Shown: positions 1-9,690 of the stretch, piece by piece
Layout of the letters: every line of letters starts with the position of its first letter
Position numbering within the stretch: position 1 is the stretch's first letter
Assembly (NCBI GenBank): GCA_973895155.1
Contig: OZ316893.1
Span: 28,148,001 to 28,212,000, forward strand
DNA length: 64,000 bases
Source: Marsupella aquatica
Taxonomy: Eukaryota; Marchantiophyta
Direction of reading: 5' to 3'
Notes under the pieces: generated by a model
What the model saw: the letters and a program-made list of their open reading frames with translations, nothing else
What the model was told of the DNA's origin: nothing
Databases searched by the model: none
Made by a program: the position numbers and the translations under genes

Positions 1-2
1 CC

Positions 3-983
3 GGCCATGTGGTGCAGGAATGCCCAAGGTGGAAGAACCGAGTTCACCAGGTAGAGCTGGATGATGTTGACAACCCGGGCCCCGAATCGGAGTCCACGGA
101 GTATTTCTTTGAGGACCCTCCTGATTCCGTGTACCAGATTTCAACGGTAGGTCCGCGTAATTTAGCGGGTAGAACTGCGTACCCCTACCCAAGTAATGGC
201 CGGAGTTTCCAGGTTATCAGTAACCCGAGCATCCCTCCTAAGCCAGGGATTTGGCGGTCCCCGGTTTGTTACAACTGTGAAAAGCCAGGACACTTTGCGA
301 GGGAATGCACCAAACCAAGACGTCAGGGAGATGGCCGAGGCACCCCACTATGTCAAGTTTGCAAAACGGAGGCTCATTCCACGGCCAACTGTCCGTTGGT
401 AATCGTTGCTCGAACGAATGCGGCTAGACCGGCCCAGGCTGGACCAGTCACGAGCGATGCAGTCGTCCAAATGATTGTTGTAGAATGGCAAGATGACAAC
501 ACCGAGTGGGTGAATCTGGTGGACGTGGCGGAACACCCTAATCCATTGGATGAGGCCGAGTGCTACCGAGTGTCGACAAGGGCCGAACGGAAGGAAGAAA
601 AGACGGAGGAGAAACGGAGGAAAAAGCAAGATACTACTCCGGTGCAGCCAGCGATAAATATACCCCCAGAAAAGAACGATGACTACCGACGGGACGACCC
701 GAAGCTGTTTTTTCCCCGCATCGAAGAATTGGTAAAGAAACAGCTGGAGGCTTACGAAGCTCGGGAATACTAGAAGGCAATCGATAAGGACATCAAAGCA
801 GCCGAGACAGCCCGGCGTCAGGAGCAAGAAAAGCAAGATAAACAAGAGGAAGCCAAGCAGCAGCCAACGAAAGAAACAAAGGAGGACTATGATATTAAGG
901 AGGACGTGAAGAGTTGCCCGGTTACAGCGACGGTGGGGCAACTGCTGCAGAACAACCCATAGTACAGACGACAACTGAGGGAG
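3..983 (+). pseudogene. gag: Gag C-terminal part with three zinc knuckles
   Basis: The reading frame is open from the window edge and contains the end of one CCHC knuckle (GH...EC at nt 3-29), a complete CX2CX4HX4C knuckle (CYNCEKPGHFAREC, nt 270-311) and a third, CQVCKTEAHSTANC (nt 354-395). These bind genomic RNA during packaging in Ty3 elements. A long Glu/Lys/Arg-rich linker follows. The frame is broken by TAG at 771-773 and again by TAG near 959-961, then continues in the same frame into the protease, so gag and protease were once one polyprotein. Flanking residues (NNP*YRRQL) suggest a CAG-to-TAG change at the second site. Confidence 0.85.
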
Positions 984-1889
984 TTGCTCATGGGTCGCCG
1001 AAGGAGGAGACTACCCCGAGTTGGGAGTGCGGACTGCAACATGATATGCGAGGACCTTGGAGCGCCGGACATCTCGATCGAAATTAATAACTGTACCATC
1101 AAGATGGTTCTTGTAGACGGAGGAGCGGGAGTCAACATCATGACTGAAGAAACGTCAGTCAAGTTAGGATACCTCACGTATCAACCCACGGCCCGAGCTA
1201 TCAGATTAGCAAACGGGGCAAGGGTCCTCCCATTAGGTACACTCACACGAGTGCTCACTCTGGTGGGAGGGGTAGAGTTCTATCTCAACTTCTTAGTCAT
1301 GAGGCCGGTTCGTCCCTCCTCTTATCCGGTTCTTCTGGGCAGGCCGTGGTTGTACGGTGGCCGCGTAGTCACGGATTGGGGAAAGAAGGAGCTACGGTTC
1401 GGGGAACCCACCGTACGGGTATCCTGGGCAATGGACGATTATCAGGGAGAAACCCCACAAGGACCCAAGGAATATGATTCGGAGACCTCGGAGGAAGAGG
1501 AACTCAATATGATCGAACTCATCTCGTCCCTATCCGAGGAAGATGTCTTCGGAGTTGAAGCAACCCGAGAAACACATCTCCTAAATTACCCGAGGGCTGC
1601 CATTAAGTCCACCCCAAGCACATCTACTGTCGGGGATGAGGAAACGCACGAACAACTCGTCGAGACGGAGGACACGGCTCCAGCTAAGCAGGGAGCCAAG
1701 GCTGCTCCTTCCATTTCAGAGCCTCATAACCATGAACCAGCCCCACAACCGCCTGAGGCCGAAAACTCGAGACCGAGACATAAAAAGCGAGTCTCATGGG
1801 ATCCGTCCATTCCGCAATTGGAGGACGTAAAACCCCATCCCGAGACCAATCCCGGTCCCACCCATGTACGGAGGGGTTCGGTTAGCTGA
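984..1889 (+). CDS. pro: Retropepsin-like aspartic protease
   Basis: Around nt 1107-1140 the motif LVDGGAGVNIM matches the D-[ST/G]-G-A active-site loop of Ty3 retropepsins, in the DGGA form seen in many plant elements. A second conserved block, PVLLGRPWL (nt 1327-1353), corresponds to the ILGRDWL-type segment near the flap. The C-terminal 150 residues are acidic and proline-rich, a linker toward RT. It is in the same frame as gag and overlaps pol by 26 nt (1864-1889) in a different frame, so pol would need frameshifting or independent initiation at the ATG at 1864. The listed start is only the first codon after the upstream stop. Confidence 0.85.
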   Translation: MLMGRRRRRLPRVGSADCNMICEDLGAPDISIEINNCTIKMVLVDGGAGVNIMTEETSVKLGYLTYQPTARAIRLANGARVLPLGTLTRVLTLVGGVEFYLNFLVMRPVRPSSYPVLLGRPWLYGGRVVTDWGKKELRFGEPTVRVSWAMDDYQGETPQGPKEYDSETSEEEELNMIELISSLSEEDVFGVEATRETHLLNYPRAAIKSTPSTSTVGDEETHEQLVETEDTAPAKQGAKAAPSISEPHNHEPAPQPPEAENSRPRHKKRVSWDPSIPQLEDVKPHPETNPGPTHVRRGSVS

Positions 1890-4701
1890 GCTTGACGCGA
1901 GCCTGGACCCGAGTCTGCGAAACCAGGTTGAAGTCATCAGGAAGGAACACTACTGGAAGTACACTATTGGGATGGACAAATCTTTTAACCTGGGCCACGC
2001 TCTGACGGGGAAGGCTGAAAAATCCATCCAAGCTTTGCTCAAGGAATATGAAGATGTGTTTGCATGGAGTCATCATGATTTAACAGGCGTCTCCCCCGAG
2101 TTGGGAGAACACACAATCGATCTGAACCTAGGAGCCCATGCGGTACGACAGCGACAACGTCGCATGAATCCGAGGTACTCCATCTTAGTGAAGGAGGAAA
2201 TTGATCGTCTCCTCGCCGCCGATATCATTTACCCGGTAATGGCCAGCGACTGGGTCTCTCCCATTGTCATTGTACCAAAGAAGGGAGGTACGGATGGAAA
2301 ACCTAAGATTCGTATCTGTCAGGACTACCGTAAGCTGAATGACGCAACCCAAAAAGACCATTACCCATTACCATTCACGGATATGGTTCTAGATATGGTG
2401 GCCCGAAATGAAATCTATACATTTCTTGACGGGTATTCAGGTTATAACCAAATCTGGATTCGTCTCGCGGATCAGCTCAAAACAACTTTCACTACGGAGT
2501 GGGGGACGTTCGCATTTCGGAGGATGCCTTTTGGTCTGTGTAACGCCCCGGCTATGTTTCAGCGCCTTATGATGAATATCTTCCACGATTTCCTACGGGA
2601 ATTTTTGGAGATATTTATCGATGACTTTGCCATCTTCGGAACCGTTGCCATGCACCCCGAACACCTACGACGAACGTTGCAACGATGCCGAGATGTTAAC
2701 CTCAAACTACATCCCGCCAAATGCTTCTTTGGGGTAGAGGAGGGGGTGTTACTCGGGCATCGTGTGTCCAAACGGGGCATTGAGGTGGACCAAGAGAAAG
2801 TTGCGGCCTGGATGGCGGTGGTGTTCCCCTTGGATCAAAAAGCCGTACGATCCTTCTTGGGCTGCGTAGGGTATTACCGCCGGTTCATTAAAGACTTTGC
2901 TAAAATTGCGTTGCCCTTAACTGAGATGATGAAGAAGGACGCAGCGGTCGAGGAGACACCCCGTAGACGGATTGCTTTTGAGGAACTCCGTAAACGACTC
3001 ACCACCGCGCCTATCATGGTCACCCCAGACTGGAATAAGGAGTTCCACGTGTATGTCGATGTGTCAGGGTTCTGTATCGGATCCGTACTTAGTCAGCTAG
3101 ATGAGGATGGACGTGATCACCCCATCTATTTCGCTAGCCGTCAACTATTTGCAGCCGAAAAGAATTATTCCCCCACTGATCGAGAAGCTTTGGGAATAAT
3201 CTACTCGTGTAAAAAGTTCCGACACTATCTGCTAGGCTACAAAGTCATTTTCCACACGGATCATGATAGCCTGAAGTACATGGTCAACAAAGCGGATATG
3301 ACAGGATGGATAGCCCGGTGGGTGCTACTTCTCCAGGAATTTAATTATGAAGTTCGGGTTCGGCCGGGAAGGGTACACCTCAATGCCGATTTCTTTTCAC
3401 GACTGGACGACGCACCAGTCGATCAGCCAATTGATGATATTTTTCCGGATGAGGAGTTGTTCCACGTGGGGGAAGGGACACCAACGTGGTACGGCTCAAT
3501 AATCACCTTCCTTTTAACGGGCCGCATCCCTGACGGCATCAATCAGGAGGCCGCCGCTGTGTTTTTACGGAAGGCTGGGCCTTACGTCATGATACAGGGT
3601 CACCTACATAAGGAAGGTATTAACGGAAAGTTACGACGCTGCTTAGAGTATAGGGAGACACTTATCATGATACGGGCCCTGCATGAAGAAGAAGCTGGAG
3701 GCCATTTCGCGGCAGTTATGATAGCCCGAAAGATTCTGGACTCGGGGTATTGGTGGCCTACGTTGCATCGGGATGTACAGCGCTTCATTAAGGGCTGTGA
3801 CTTGTGTCAGCGAGTGGGGGCCCCGAGGTGGGCTCATCATCACCCGCTCACATCTGTGCTTCCATTGGCACCATTCGAAAAATGGGGAATTGATTATATC
3901 GGACCATTCACTCCCGTTACCCGAAGGCGAAGGTGCAGGTACATCCTATTAGCTATTGATTACTCCACCAAATGGGTCGAAGCGCGGGCTACGGTAAAGG
4001 ACGACGCCGCAACTAGTGCCAGATTCTTATACGAACAGATTTTCACCCGATTCGGACCGCCCTTAGAATTGGTAAGCGACCGTGGAACCCACTTCCTCAA
4101 TGACACCGTAGCCCAGCTTACGGAGCGTTACCTAGTCAAGCACCGCAAGACTACCCCATATCATCCTAAAGCCAACGGGATGGCGGAGAGAGCAAATGGT
4201 ATCATTGGGAAGATCCTCAACAAAACTGTAGCTGCGCACAAAACGGATTGGAATGATAAGTTGTACGCGGCGGTGTACTCGTATAATCTAGCTTACAAAA
4301 CTACTACGAGTCACAGCCCGTACTTTCTGGTGTTCGGCCAACATTCGTTGGTGCCCATCGAATTTGAAGTGCACACTCCACGGGTTAGCATTCGGGATCG
4401 CTTACCTGAATCTGAAAGTCTGTCAGACCGAGCTTATCAGATTGAAGCCTTGGAAGAAGCATGGCTACTGGCAGCTCGACACACCATGAAGAAACAGGCA
4501 ACTTCGAAGAAGCAGCACGACAAAGGACTACGGAGGGTCGACGTCGTGGCAGGCGATCTAGTCCTTCTGTACGATAGTAGGTACATGCAGTTTCCAGGGA
4601 AGCTGCATACCCGGTGGTTGGGGCCCTTCCTTGTCAATCAGATCTACCGAAACGGATCTTTGGAGCTTGCGATGTATGCCGGCGATTTACTCCCCACGTG
4701 A
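1864..4701 (+). CDS. pol: Ty3 Pol: reverse transcriptase, RNase H, integrase
   Basis: An intact 945-residue frame starting at ATG. RT: LDGYSGYNQI near residue 188 and the catalytic FIDD (a YXDD variant) near 251-254. RNase H begins with YVDVSG near 399 and includes TDHDSLKYM. Integrase: an HHCC zinc finger (H...H...CDLCQR, about residues 607-649), then the catalytic triad D (GIDYIGPF, about 677), D (VSDRGTHF, about 739) and E (MAERANG, about 775). A GPF module (WLGPF, about 918) lies near the C-terminus with no chromodomain. It makes cDNA from the element RNA and inserts it into the genome. Every catalytic residue I looked for is present, so this copy of pol could be functional even though gag-pro is broken. 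Confidence 0.96.
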   Translation: MYGGVRLAELDASLDPSLRNQVEVIRKEHYWKYTIGMDKSFNLGHALTGKAEKSIQALLKEYEDVFAWSHHDLTGVSPELGEHTIDLNLGAHAVRQRQRRMNPRYSILVKEEIDRLLAADIIYPVMASDWVSPIVIVPKKGGTDGKPKIRICQDYRKLNDATQKDHYPLPFTDMVLDMVARNEIYTFLDGYSGYNQIWIRLADQLKTTFTTEWGTFAFRRMPFGLCNAPAMFQRLMMNIFHDFLREFLEIFIDDFAIFGTVAMHPEHLRRTLQRCRDVNLKLHPAKCFFGVEEGVLLGHRVSKRGIEVDQEKVAAWMAVVFPLDQKAVRSFLGCVGYYRRFIKDFAKIALPLTEMMKKDAAVEETPRRRIAFEELRKRLTTAPIMVTPDWNKEFHVYVDVSGFCIGSVLSQLDEDGRDHPIYFASRQLFAAEKNYSPTDREALGIIYSCKKFRHYLLGYKVIFHTDHDSLKYMVNKADMTGWIARWVLLLQEFNYEVRVRPGRVHLNADFFSRLDDAPVDQPIDDIFPDEELFHVGEGTPTWYGSIITFLLTGRIPDGINQEAAAVFLRKAGPYVMIQGHLHKEGINGKLRRCLEYRETLIMIRALHEEEAGGHFAAVMIARKILDSGYWWPTLHRDVQRFIKGCDLCQRVGAPRWAHHHPLTSVLPLAPFEKWGIDYIGPFTPVTRRRRCRYILLAIDYSTKWVEARATVKDDAATSARFLYEQIFTRFGPPLELVSDRGTHFLNDTVAQLTERYLVKHRKTTPYHPKANGMAERANGIIGKILNKTVAAHKTDWNDKLYAAVYSYNLAYKTTTSHSPYFLVFGQHSLVPIEFEVHTPRVSIRDRLPESESLSDRAYQIEALEEAWLLAARHTMKKQATSKKQHDKGLRRVDVVAGDLVLLYDSRYMQFPGKLHTRWLGPFLVNQIYRNGSLELAMYAGDLLPT

Positions 4702-4781
4702 ATCAGCTACGATCGTGTAAAAAAGTACCACCATCAAGATGACAACGCCGATAGCGATGTTCGCGAGGATGCTTCACAATT

Positions 4782-4791
4782 AAGCAGGGAG
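4782..4791 (+). other. Putative polypurine tract
   Basis: AAGCAGGGAG lies four bases upstream of the LTR start (TGTGACGCC at 4795), the position where plus-strand cDNA priming occurs in Ty3 elements. It is short and not purely purine up to the LTR, so the assignment rests mainly on position. Confidence 0.5.
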
Positions 4792-5152
4792 CTATGTGAC
4801 GCCGCCGGAACGGCGGTTAATGAGTGATTCAGTCTAACTGCGCTCGGCATGCGCGTTAGGTGGGTCTTAGGCCGCTATTATTAGCATAACGACAGTATTT
4901 AGGTAATCATTAGGGGTAGGACATCATTAGGCAATAAGGGGGACTTCAGGTTCGGGCTGGCGGCGGGTCGCTATTCGCACACCCGGATTACGAGCGTGGA
5001 GGGGCCCCTCCCTCGGGTCCGTATAACGAACTTAAGGAAGCGGCCACTGACGCACGCTGACTCAGACTGGCGGAGTGGCCGGTACACCACAAGCGTGAGC
5101 GGTTCAACCTATGGGCGTCGAGGAGACGTCGGGGATCGACAAGCCCTCAAAG

Positions 5153-5160
5153 TATAAAAG
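5153..5160 (+). promoter_or_regulatory. TATA box of the G1 LTR
   Basis: TATAAAAG stands about 106 bp before the ATG of the LTR-internal reading frame and about 360 bp inside the LTR. The equivalent site is conserved in the second copy at 42014. Plant LTR promoters usually have a TATA box at the U3/R boundary, so transcription probably starts near 5180. Confidence 0.75.
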
Positions 5161-5258
5161 GGGAGCCAACCCTTTGTAGTGCACCAGTCCATCAGTCCGC
5201 GCGCCAGCTTCGACCCCAGCTCTCTCGTTCTCTCTAGGTCGCCACTACTATCTCCTCT

Positions 5259-7508
5259 GAATGTCGCACACGATCCTCTCCAGCTCGGCCATTCGATTCT
5301 AGACGCAGTTCCTATCTACCAGAAGGTACTTGGCCGATTCATTGAAACACGCCAACCCGCGCCAATACGAGATCGAACGCGAATACGAGAGAGCCATCCG
5401 CCTAGCAGGACGACACCACTACATCCTTAACTTTGACTACCCGTCTCAGAGCGAGCTTTACCGACCAGCTGAGGTATCTGGGTACTTCTTCAACGGAGAC
5501 AAATATATCGGGTTCTGGGAAGCATTGCTTCGGCTTCCGGACGAGGTCTTCAAAATCCCGGGTACAATCGACCTGCAGCGACATCACTTCGACCACATCC
5601 CTGCCCAGGTTCGGGCTGTCATTAACGGCGAGTCCAGTACCAACCGTTCGACAGGGGCGTCCGCACTCGCTTCGAAGAACTTCTACCAGCACCTGCAGAG
5701 CTTCATGGGAACTCGACCATCAACCAACGTGACCAACTCAGCCGGACCCGTACCCGTACCCGTGCCCATGCAACCCCAGCCCCAACCTCAACTTCAGCTT
5801 CAGCCTCAGCCTCAGCCGCAGCCTAGCCAAACCCCACCACCTATCACCCAGCCAGCACAGGTACGCTCCGTCATCAACGCTGTGGATCTTAGCGATGACG
5901 ACGAGGCTACCCCACCCTTGACCAGGCGGCCCAGAGGAACAAGCGCTCGGGGGGCCGACACTATATCGTCCCCACACCCTGCTCTGACCCCAGGAGCGGC
6001 CCCAGCAGACAACATAGTGACCGTGGCCGCCCCGGGCCCGTTACCAACCGCAGTGGCACTCCCCAGGCCCGATCGGGAGGATGGGGAAGTATCACCTTCC
6101 CCGAGTCAGTCACGGGGAAAGAAGAGGAAGGAATCCGCCACTGCATCCGGGTTACCGTTGGCCACGGTAGCCGTAGCCAAGGTGACGATGCATCGCATGG
6201 GGGAAAATGTTCATAGCAACATCCTCCATCCCAAGCATGCGGTGTACCTGAAGACTCAGGGATTTGAGCACCTCGCCTCTCTCCCCTGGAACACTTGCAG
6301 GTACTACGGGGAGGACATGACAGAATTCGTCAAGAATTATGACGACGTACGTCAACAGACTCGGCTGCGGGGAAGGAATATGTCCCTCACAGAGGAACGG
6401 CTCAAGATGATCTTCGGGTTACCCGAAGGTGACCATCGAGTCGAATCACGGGCTCCCGGAGGCAAGGGGGCCAAGTACCAATCTTCAAGTTTTCCCTTAG
6501 AGGGATCAGTAGACAACGGGTTCGTGATGAGGACCTGCCTCATGCCCGAGATAGCTGAGCGGCTGGAGTTCCAGAGGTACGCTCTCCACATGATGGAACC
6601 CCGGGGGGAGATCTCCACCGCCCAGGTTATCCAGGTCGAGAACTATCGACCTAGGAAATGGGCATCGTACTTCGCTAAGAAATTCCATGAAGAGATGGAG
6701 CGGCGAAGGAAGACACTGTACATTGGCGGGAAGGCGTATTTTGCTAGCCACATCGAAATCATTCTTGAGTGGTACGCCCGGTTTGATCGACGAACCCTTC
6801 CCCGCATCAACGTTACAAAGCTGGTCCCAGCTAGGTGGGTTTTTCCGGCATTGGAGAGACGGCCCGGACGTCACTGCCCCGGCCCCTGCGCGTGTTGATG
6901 TCTGCCTGTGCCCAAATCCGGACAGGCACAACTTGGACCACCCGGAACTCTTCGTACAGGGTACGTTTCTGAATGGGCTTCTGGGAGATTTCTCTCATCA
7001 AATTGCCCGGGATACCGGGGAGTTCATGGCCCGGAAGGTAGCCTGTTTCTTCAATCAGGAGTTGGTTGCCGCCGTAAAGGCAGGTTGGGCCCAGTCGGAG
7101 GCCCTTCAAAGGATAGAGCGGTACCGGGTGGAGTTCGTGTACCTAAAGAACGAAGTGGCGGCTCAAGAGGCTGAGCTTCTGCAACTACGACCCAAGGTTG
7201 CAGCCGCCGATGAGTTGTTAGCAAAGGCGTACGCTCTTACCGCCCTAGCCGAACAGGCCAAAGCTGGGAACGAGGCCGAGATTACACGACTCTGGAACCA
7301 GATTGACAGTTTGAAGAAACAAGCTGTCACCTGGCAGAAAGACCTGGAGGAGGCCGAGGAGCGAGCCCAGCGGGACGCGACGGAGATAGCCACGCTGCAG
7401 GCCGAGATGGCGCGGCTCCAAACCGAGGCCGAGAAGCAGGACCAGCTGGCGGGTAAACTGACGAGCGACGCCCAGCAGCTGGAGGAGGCATGTCAGGAGG
7501 TAGCATAG
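5259..7508 (+). pseudogene. LTR-internal ORF of G1, copy 1 (coiled-coil protein)
   Basis: The frame starts at ATG 5259 by comparison with the second copy (42116). Order of regions: a conserved N-terminal block; a Pro/Gln-rich stretch with alternating PV and QP repeats (nt 5740-5830); a basic patch (GKKRK, nt 6115); a conserved globular block with IFGLPEGDH and a later NGFVMRTC segment (nt 6400-6800); a long coiled coil rich in Ala, Glu and Gln (nt 7090-7500). Damage: a TGG-to-TAG nonsense codon near the start, a loss of about 274 bp at about nt 6868 relative to copy 2 that shifts the frame, and GAG-to-TAG near 7506. The domain plan resembles plant putative gypsy-type transposon proteins of the Transposase_28 kind; this is a resemblance, not a verified match. 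Confidence 0.7.
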
Positions 7509-8467
7509 GAGACGGACGCGGCGAGGCGAGAGAACGAATCTCTGCTGGACCAGGTCCAGCTGTCACGCGATTGACATGGGTCTTAACACCAAAGACGTCA
7601 CTATGGGTGCCAAAACCATCTCCTTGTACCTGAGGATCACGAAGGGATGTTGTGAAGGCCGGTAAACACCAATTTATGCCCTTAACACCAGACTATCATA
7701 GCAAAGCTCTATCACACATCACCCAAGCTCAATCCCAAGGAACCAAGGTTGGGGATCAGATCTGCGCTCATGATAGTTCTGGTGAGAAGGGGTCTTCATA
7801 TCGGGCCCGTACACACAGGGCCTAGCGCTACGGTGCGCATAGGTCTATACGTATGCTTACTGTCATAGGTATGTTTCTATTCCGCCGCCGGAATGTACCC
7901 ATAAACCAGTGACTCCTGACTGATTCCCAGCTTAGGGACTTCTAAGCCATTGCCCCACCACTCTGCCATTCCACTCTCAGCAATCAGAGCTGTGACAGCC
8001 CTCACCCAACGCACTTCAATGCACCCGGTACACCTCTCAGTGGCGCTGCTAGTCTTATCATACACTCAGATTGCCTCACACACACACACATCCATGAGAG
8101 AAATGAGGCCTGAAAGGAAAACTCAATTGGATTCAAAGATGTGCACAATAGTTCACTGAGAACACTTGATCCGAACACTAGGCCCGAAGGCTGTCTCCTC
8201 CAGATTGCGATGTGCTTGCCCTGCAAGCCCCGTGCTTGCCATGCAAGCTCAATCCTGAACCTGAGCCCGGCTCACTCCAGATTGCGACGGCAGATTGGAC
8301 TCGAACCAATCCCGTACTTGCCTTGCAAACTCAATCCTGAACTCAACCTCCTTCACTGCACTTCATTCTTGGGGGCACATACAGATCTCACACCTCCAAT
8401 TCAGAACGTCAAGTTACGCATGCATAGTTGACTCGACTTCAAAGCTGGTACCAGGCCTAACGGCGAT

Positions 8468-8890
8468 CTACCCCAGACTGCAATGAGGCCCGGCCTCACG
8501 CTTGCCCTGCAAGCTCAGCTCTGGCCATAGATCCCTTAGTGCTCTCCACCAGACAAAGGCCGGGACTCCCCATGGATCACGTAGCCTTGCCAGACTGAAC
8601 TGTAAATGCTCCTCCTGCTGCCCCTTAATCAGTACCTCAGCCTCCCTAATGTGCCCACCGCAAATCGAATTGAAATCCTCCCCACAGTTTACAATCACCA
8701 ATACATCACCTATCACCAAGGCTCTGTATCGGGGGAAAAGAACCCAGTTGTGCTGCCCACTAGAAAGAGCCACAATCCAGCTCGCAAACCTAGCAACCCG
8801 TTGCTGTGAAGCTTGGCTGATTACTCCCTGAGTAATAGCACAACCAAGCTCTCCCCAACACGCAGCGTCCAAGTCCAGCCTTGCTTGCAC
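8468..8890 (-). CDS. LTR-internal ORF of L1, unknown protein
   Basis: A 140-codon frame on the minus strand, the coding sense of this LTR, starting about 77 bp after a TATATA box. No ATG is visible at the start; the first codon is GTG. The segment from VARFASWIV to DPWGVPAFVW is conserved in the second L1 copy (12017-12268), with substitutions but no stop inside that segment. This suggests a real protein or an exon rather than chance. I see no zinc ligands, catalytic motif or membrane segment and do not recognise the family. Confidence 0.45.
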   Translation of the reverse strand: MQARLDLDAACWGELGCAITQGVISQASQQRVARFASWIVALSSGQHNWVLFPRYRALVIGDVLVIVNCGEDFNSICGGHIREAEVLIKGQQEEHLQFSLARLRDPWGVPAFVWWRALRDLWPELSLQGKREAGPHCSLG

Positions 8891-8966
8891 AGAGCTCCTC
8901 CCCGCTGCTCAGTCTAAGTGAGATCACACAACTGAAGTCCCCCCCATCTCTACCGGGGGGCTGCTC

Positions 8967-8972
8967 TATATA
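8967..8972 (-). promoter_or_regulatory. TATA box of L1 LTR, copy a
   Basis: TATATA, followed on the minus strand by AGAGCAGCCCC, resembles the TATAAAAGGGGAGCC context of the G1 LTR. It is conserved in copy b at 12438-12443 and precedes the L1 reading frame. Confidence 0.55.
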
Positions 8973-9289
8973 CTCTCATACTGAGCCCAAATGGCTGGGT
9001 ACTACGCTGCTGGAGCCCCATCCCAGCCCTAACAGAGCCGCCACTATCTCTAACTACTGAACCCTAACTCGTAGCTTTATTTCTATCTCGAATTGGCTAT
9101 GTACTTCGGATTTGGCCCTCCTCCATGGTTTTCGCGAGCTTACGCCTCCTCTCCCGATTTCTGTATTCAACCATTTGCTGCGTGGATAGCAGCGTTGGAA
9201 GCGGCTTGAGCTCCTCTTTCCAACGAGGTCAATTATAGCCGATTTGGTCAAATACACATAGAGTTATGCCCCCGCAACCGAGAGGGGGT

Positions 9290-9690
9290 ACTCACTGCTA
9301 CGCTAACCCGAGTTACATAGCTAACCCGAGTTCGGCTAACCTAGCTATCCTATCTAACCTGAGTAGAGCTAACACGTGGTCTCGGGTTAGGCCGCTACCC
9401 GCTATCCGCTAACCTAGCCTAAGCTGAGCCCGAACCCGAGCTTACCTATGCTAACCTGAGCCCGAGTTTAGGCTAACCCGAGTTCAATCTAATCCGAACC
9501 TAGGTTAAGCCTAAGCTGAAGCTGTGCTGACCTAAGCTAAGCTGAAGCCGTGCTTACCTGAGCTAAGCTGAAGCCGTGCTCACCTGAGCTAAGCTGAAGC
9601 CGTGCTCACATAAGCTAAGCCATGGTCGAGCTTGGGTTAACCCGAAACTGAAGCCGAATCCGCTAATTCCGGCCATAAGTTAACCCGTCA
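9290..9690. repeat. Degenerate GCTAACCCGAG / AAGCTGAAGCCGTGCT repeats
   Basis: Two short degenerate units alternate: GCTAACCCGAG-like and AGCTAAGCTGAAGCCGTGCT-like. They occupy the upstream (U3) part of the L1 LTR in its minus orientation and recur, shortened, in copy b (about 12770-13060). Such U3 repeats often bind transcription factors, but nothing here shows that directly. Confidence 0.7.

Noticed and set aside
348-974. 208-codon minus-strand ORF
   Set aside because: Antisense shadow of gag; low-complexity leucine/phenylalanine composition and no domain.
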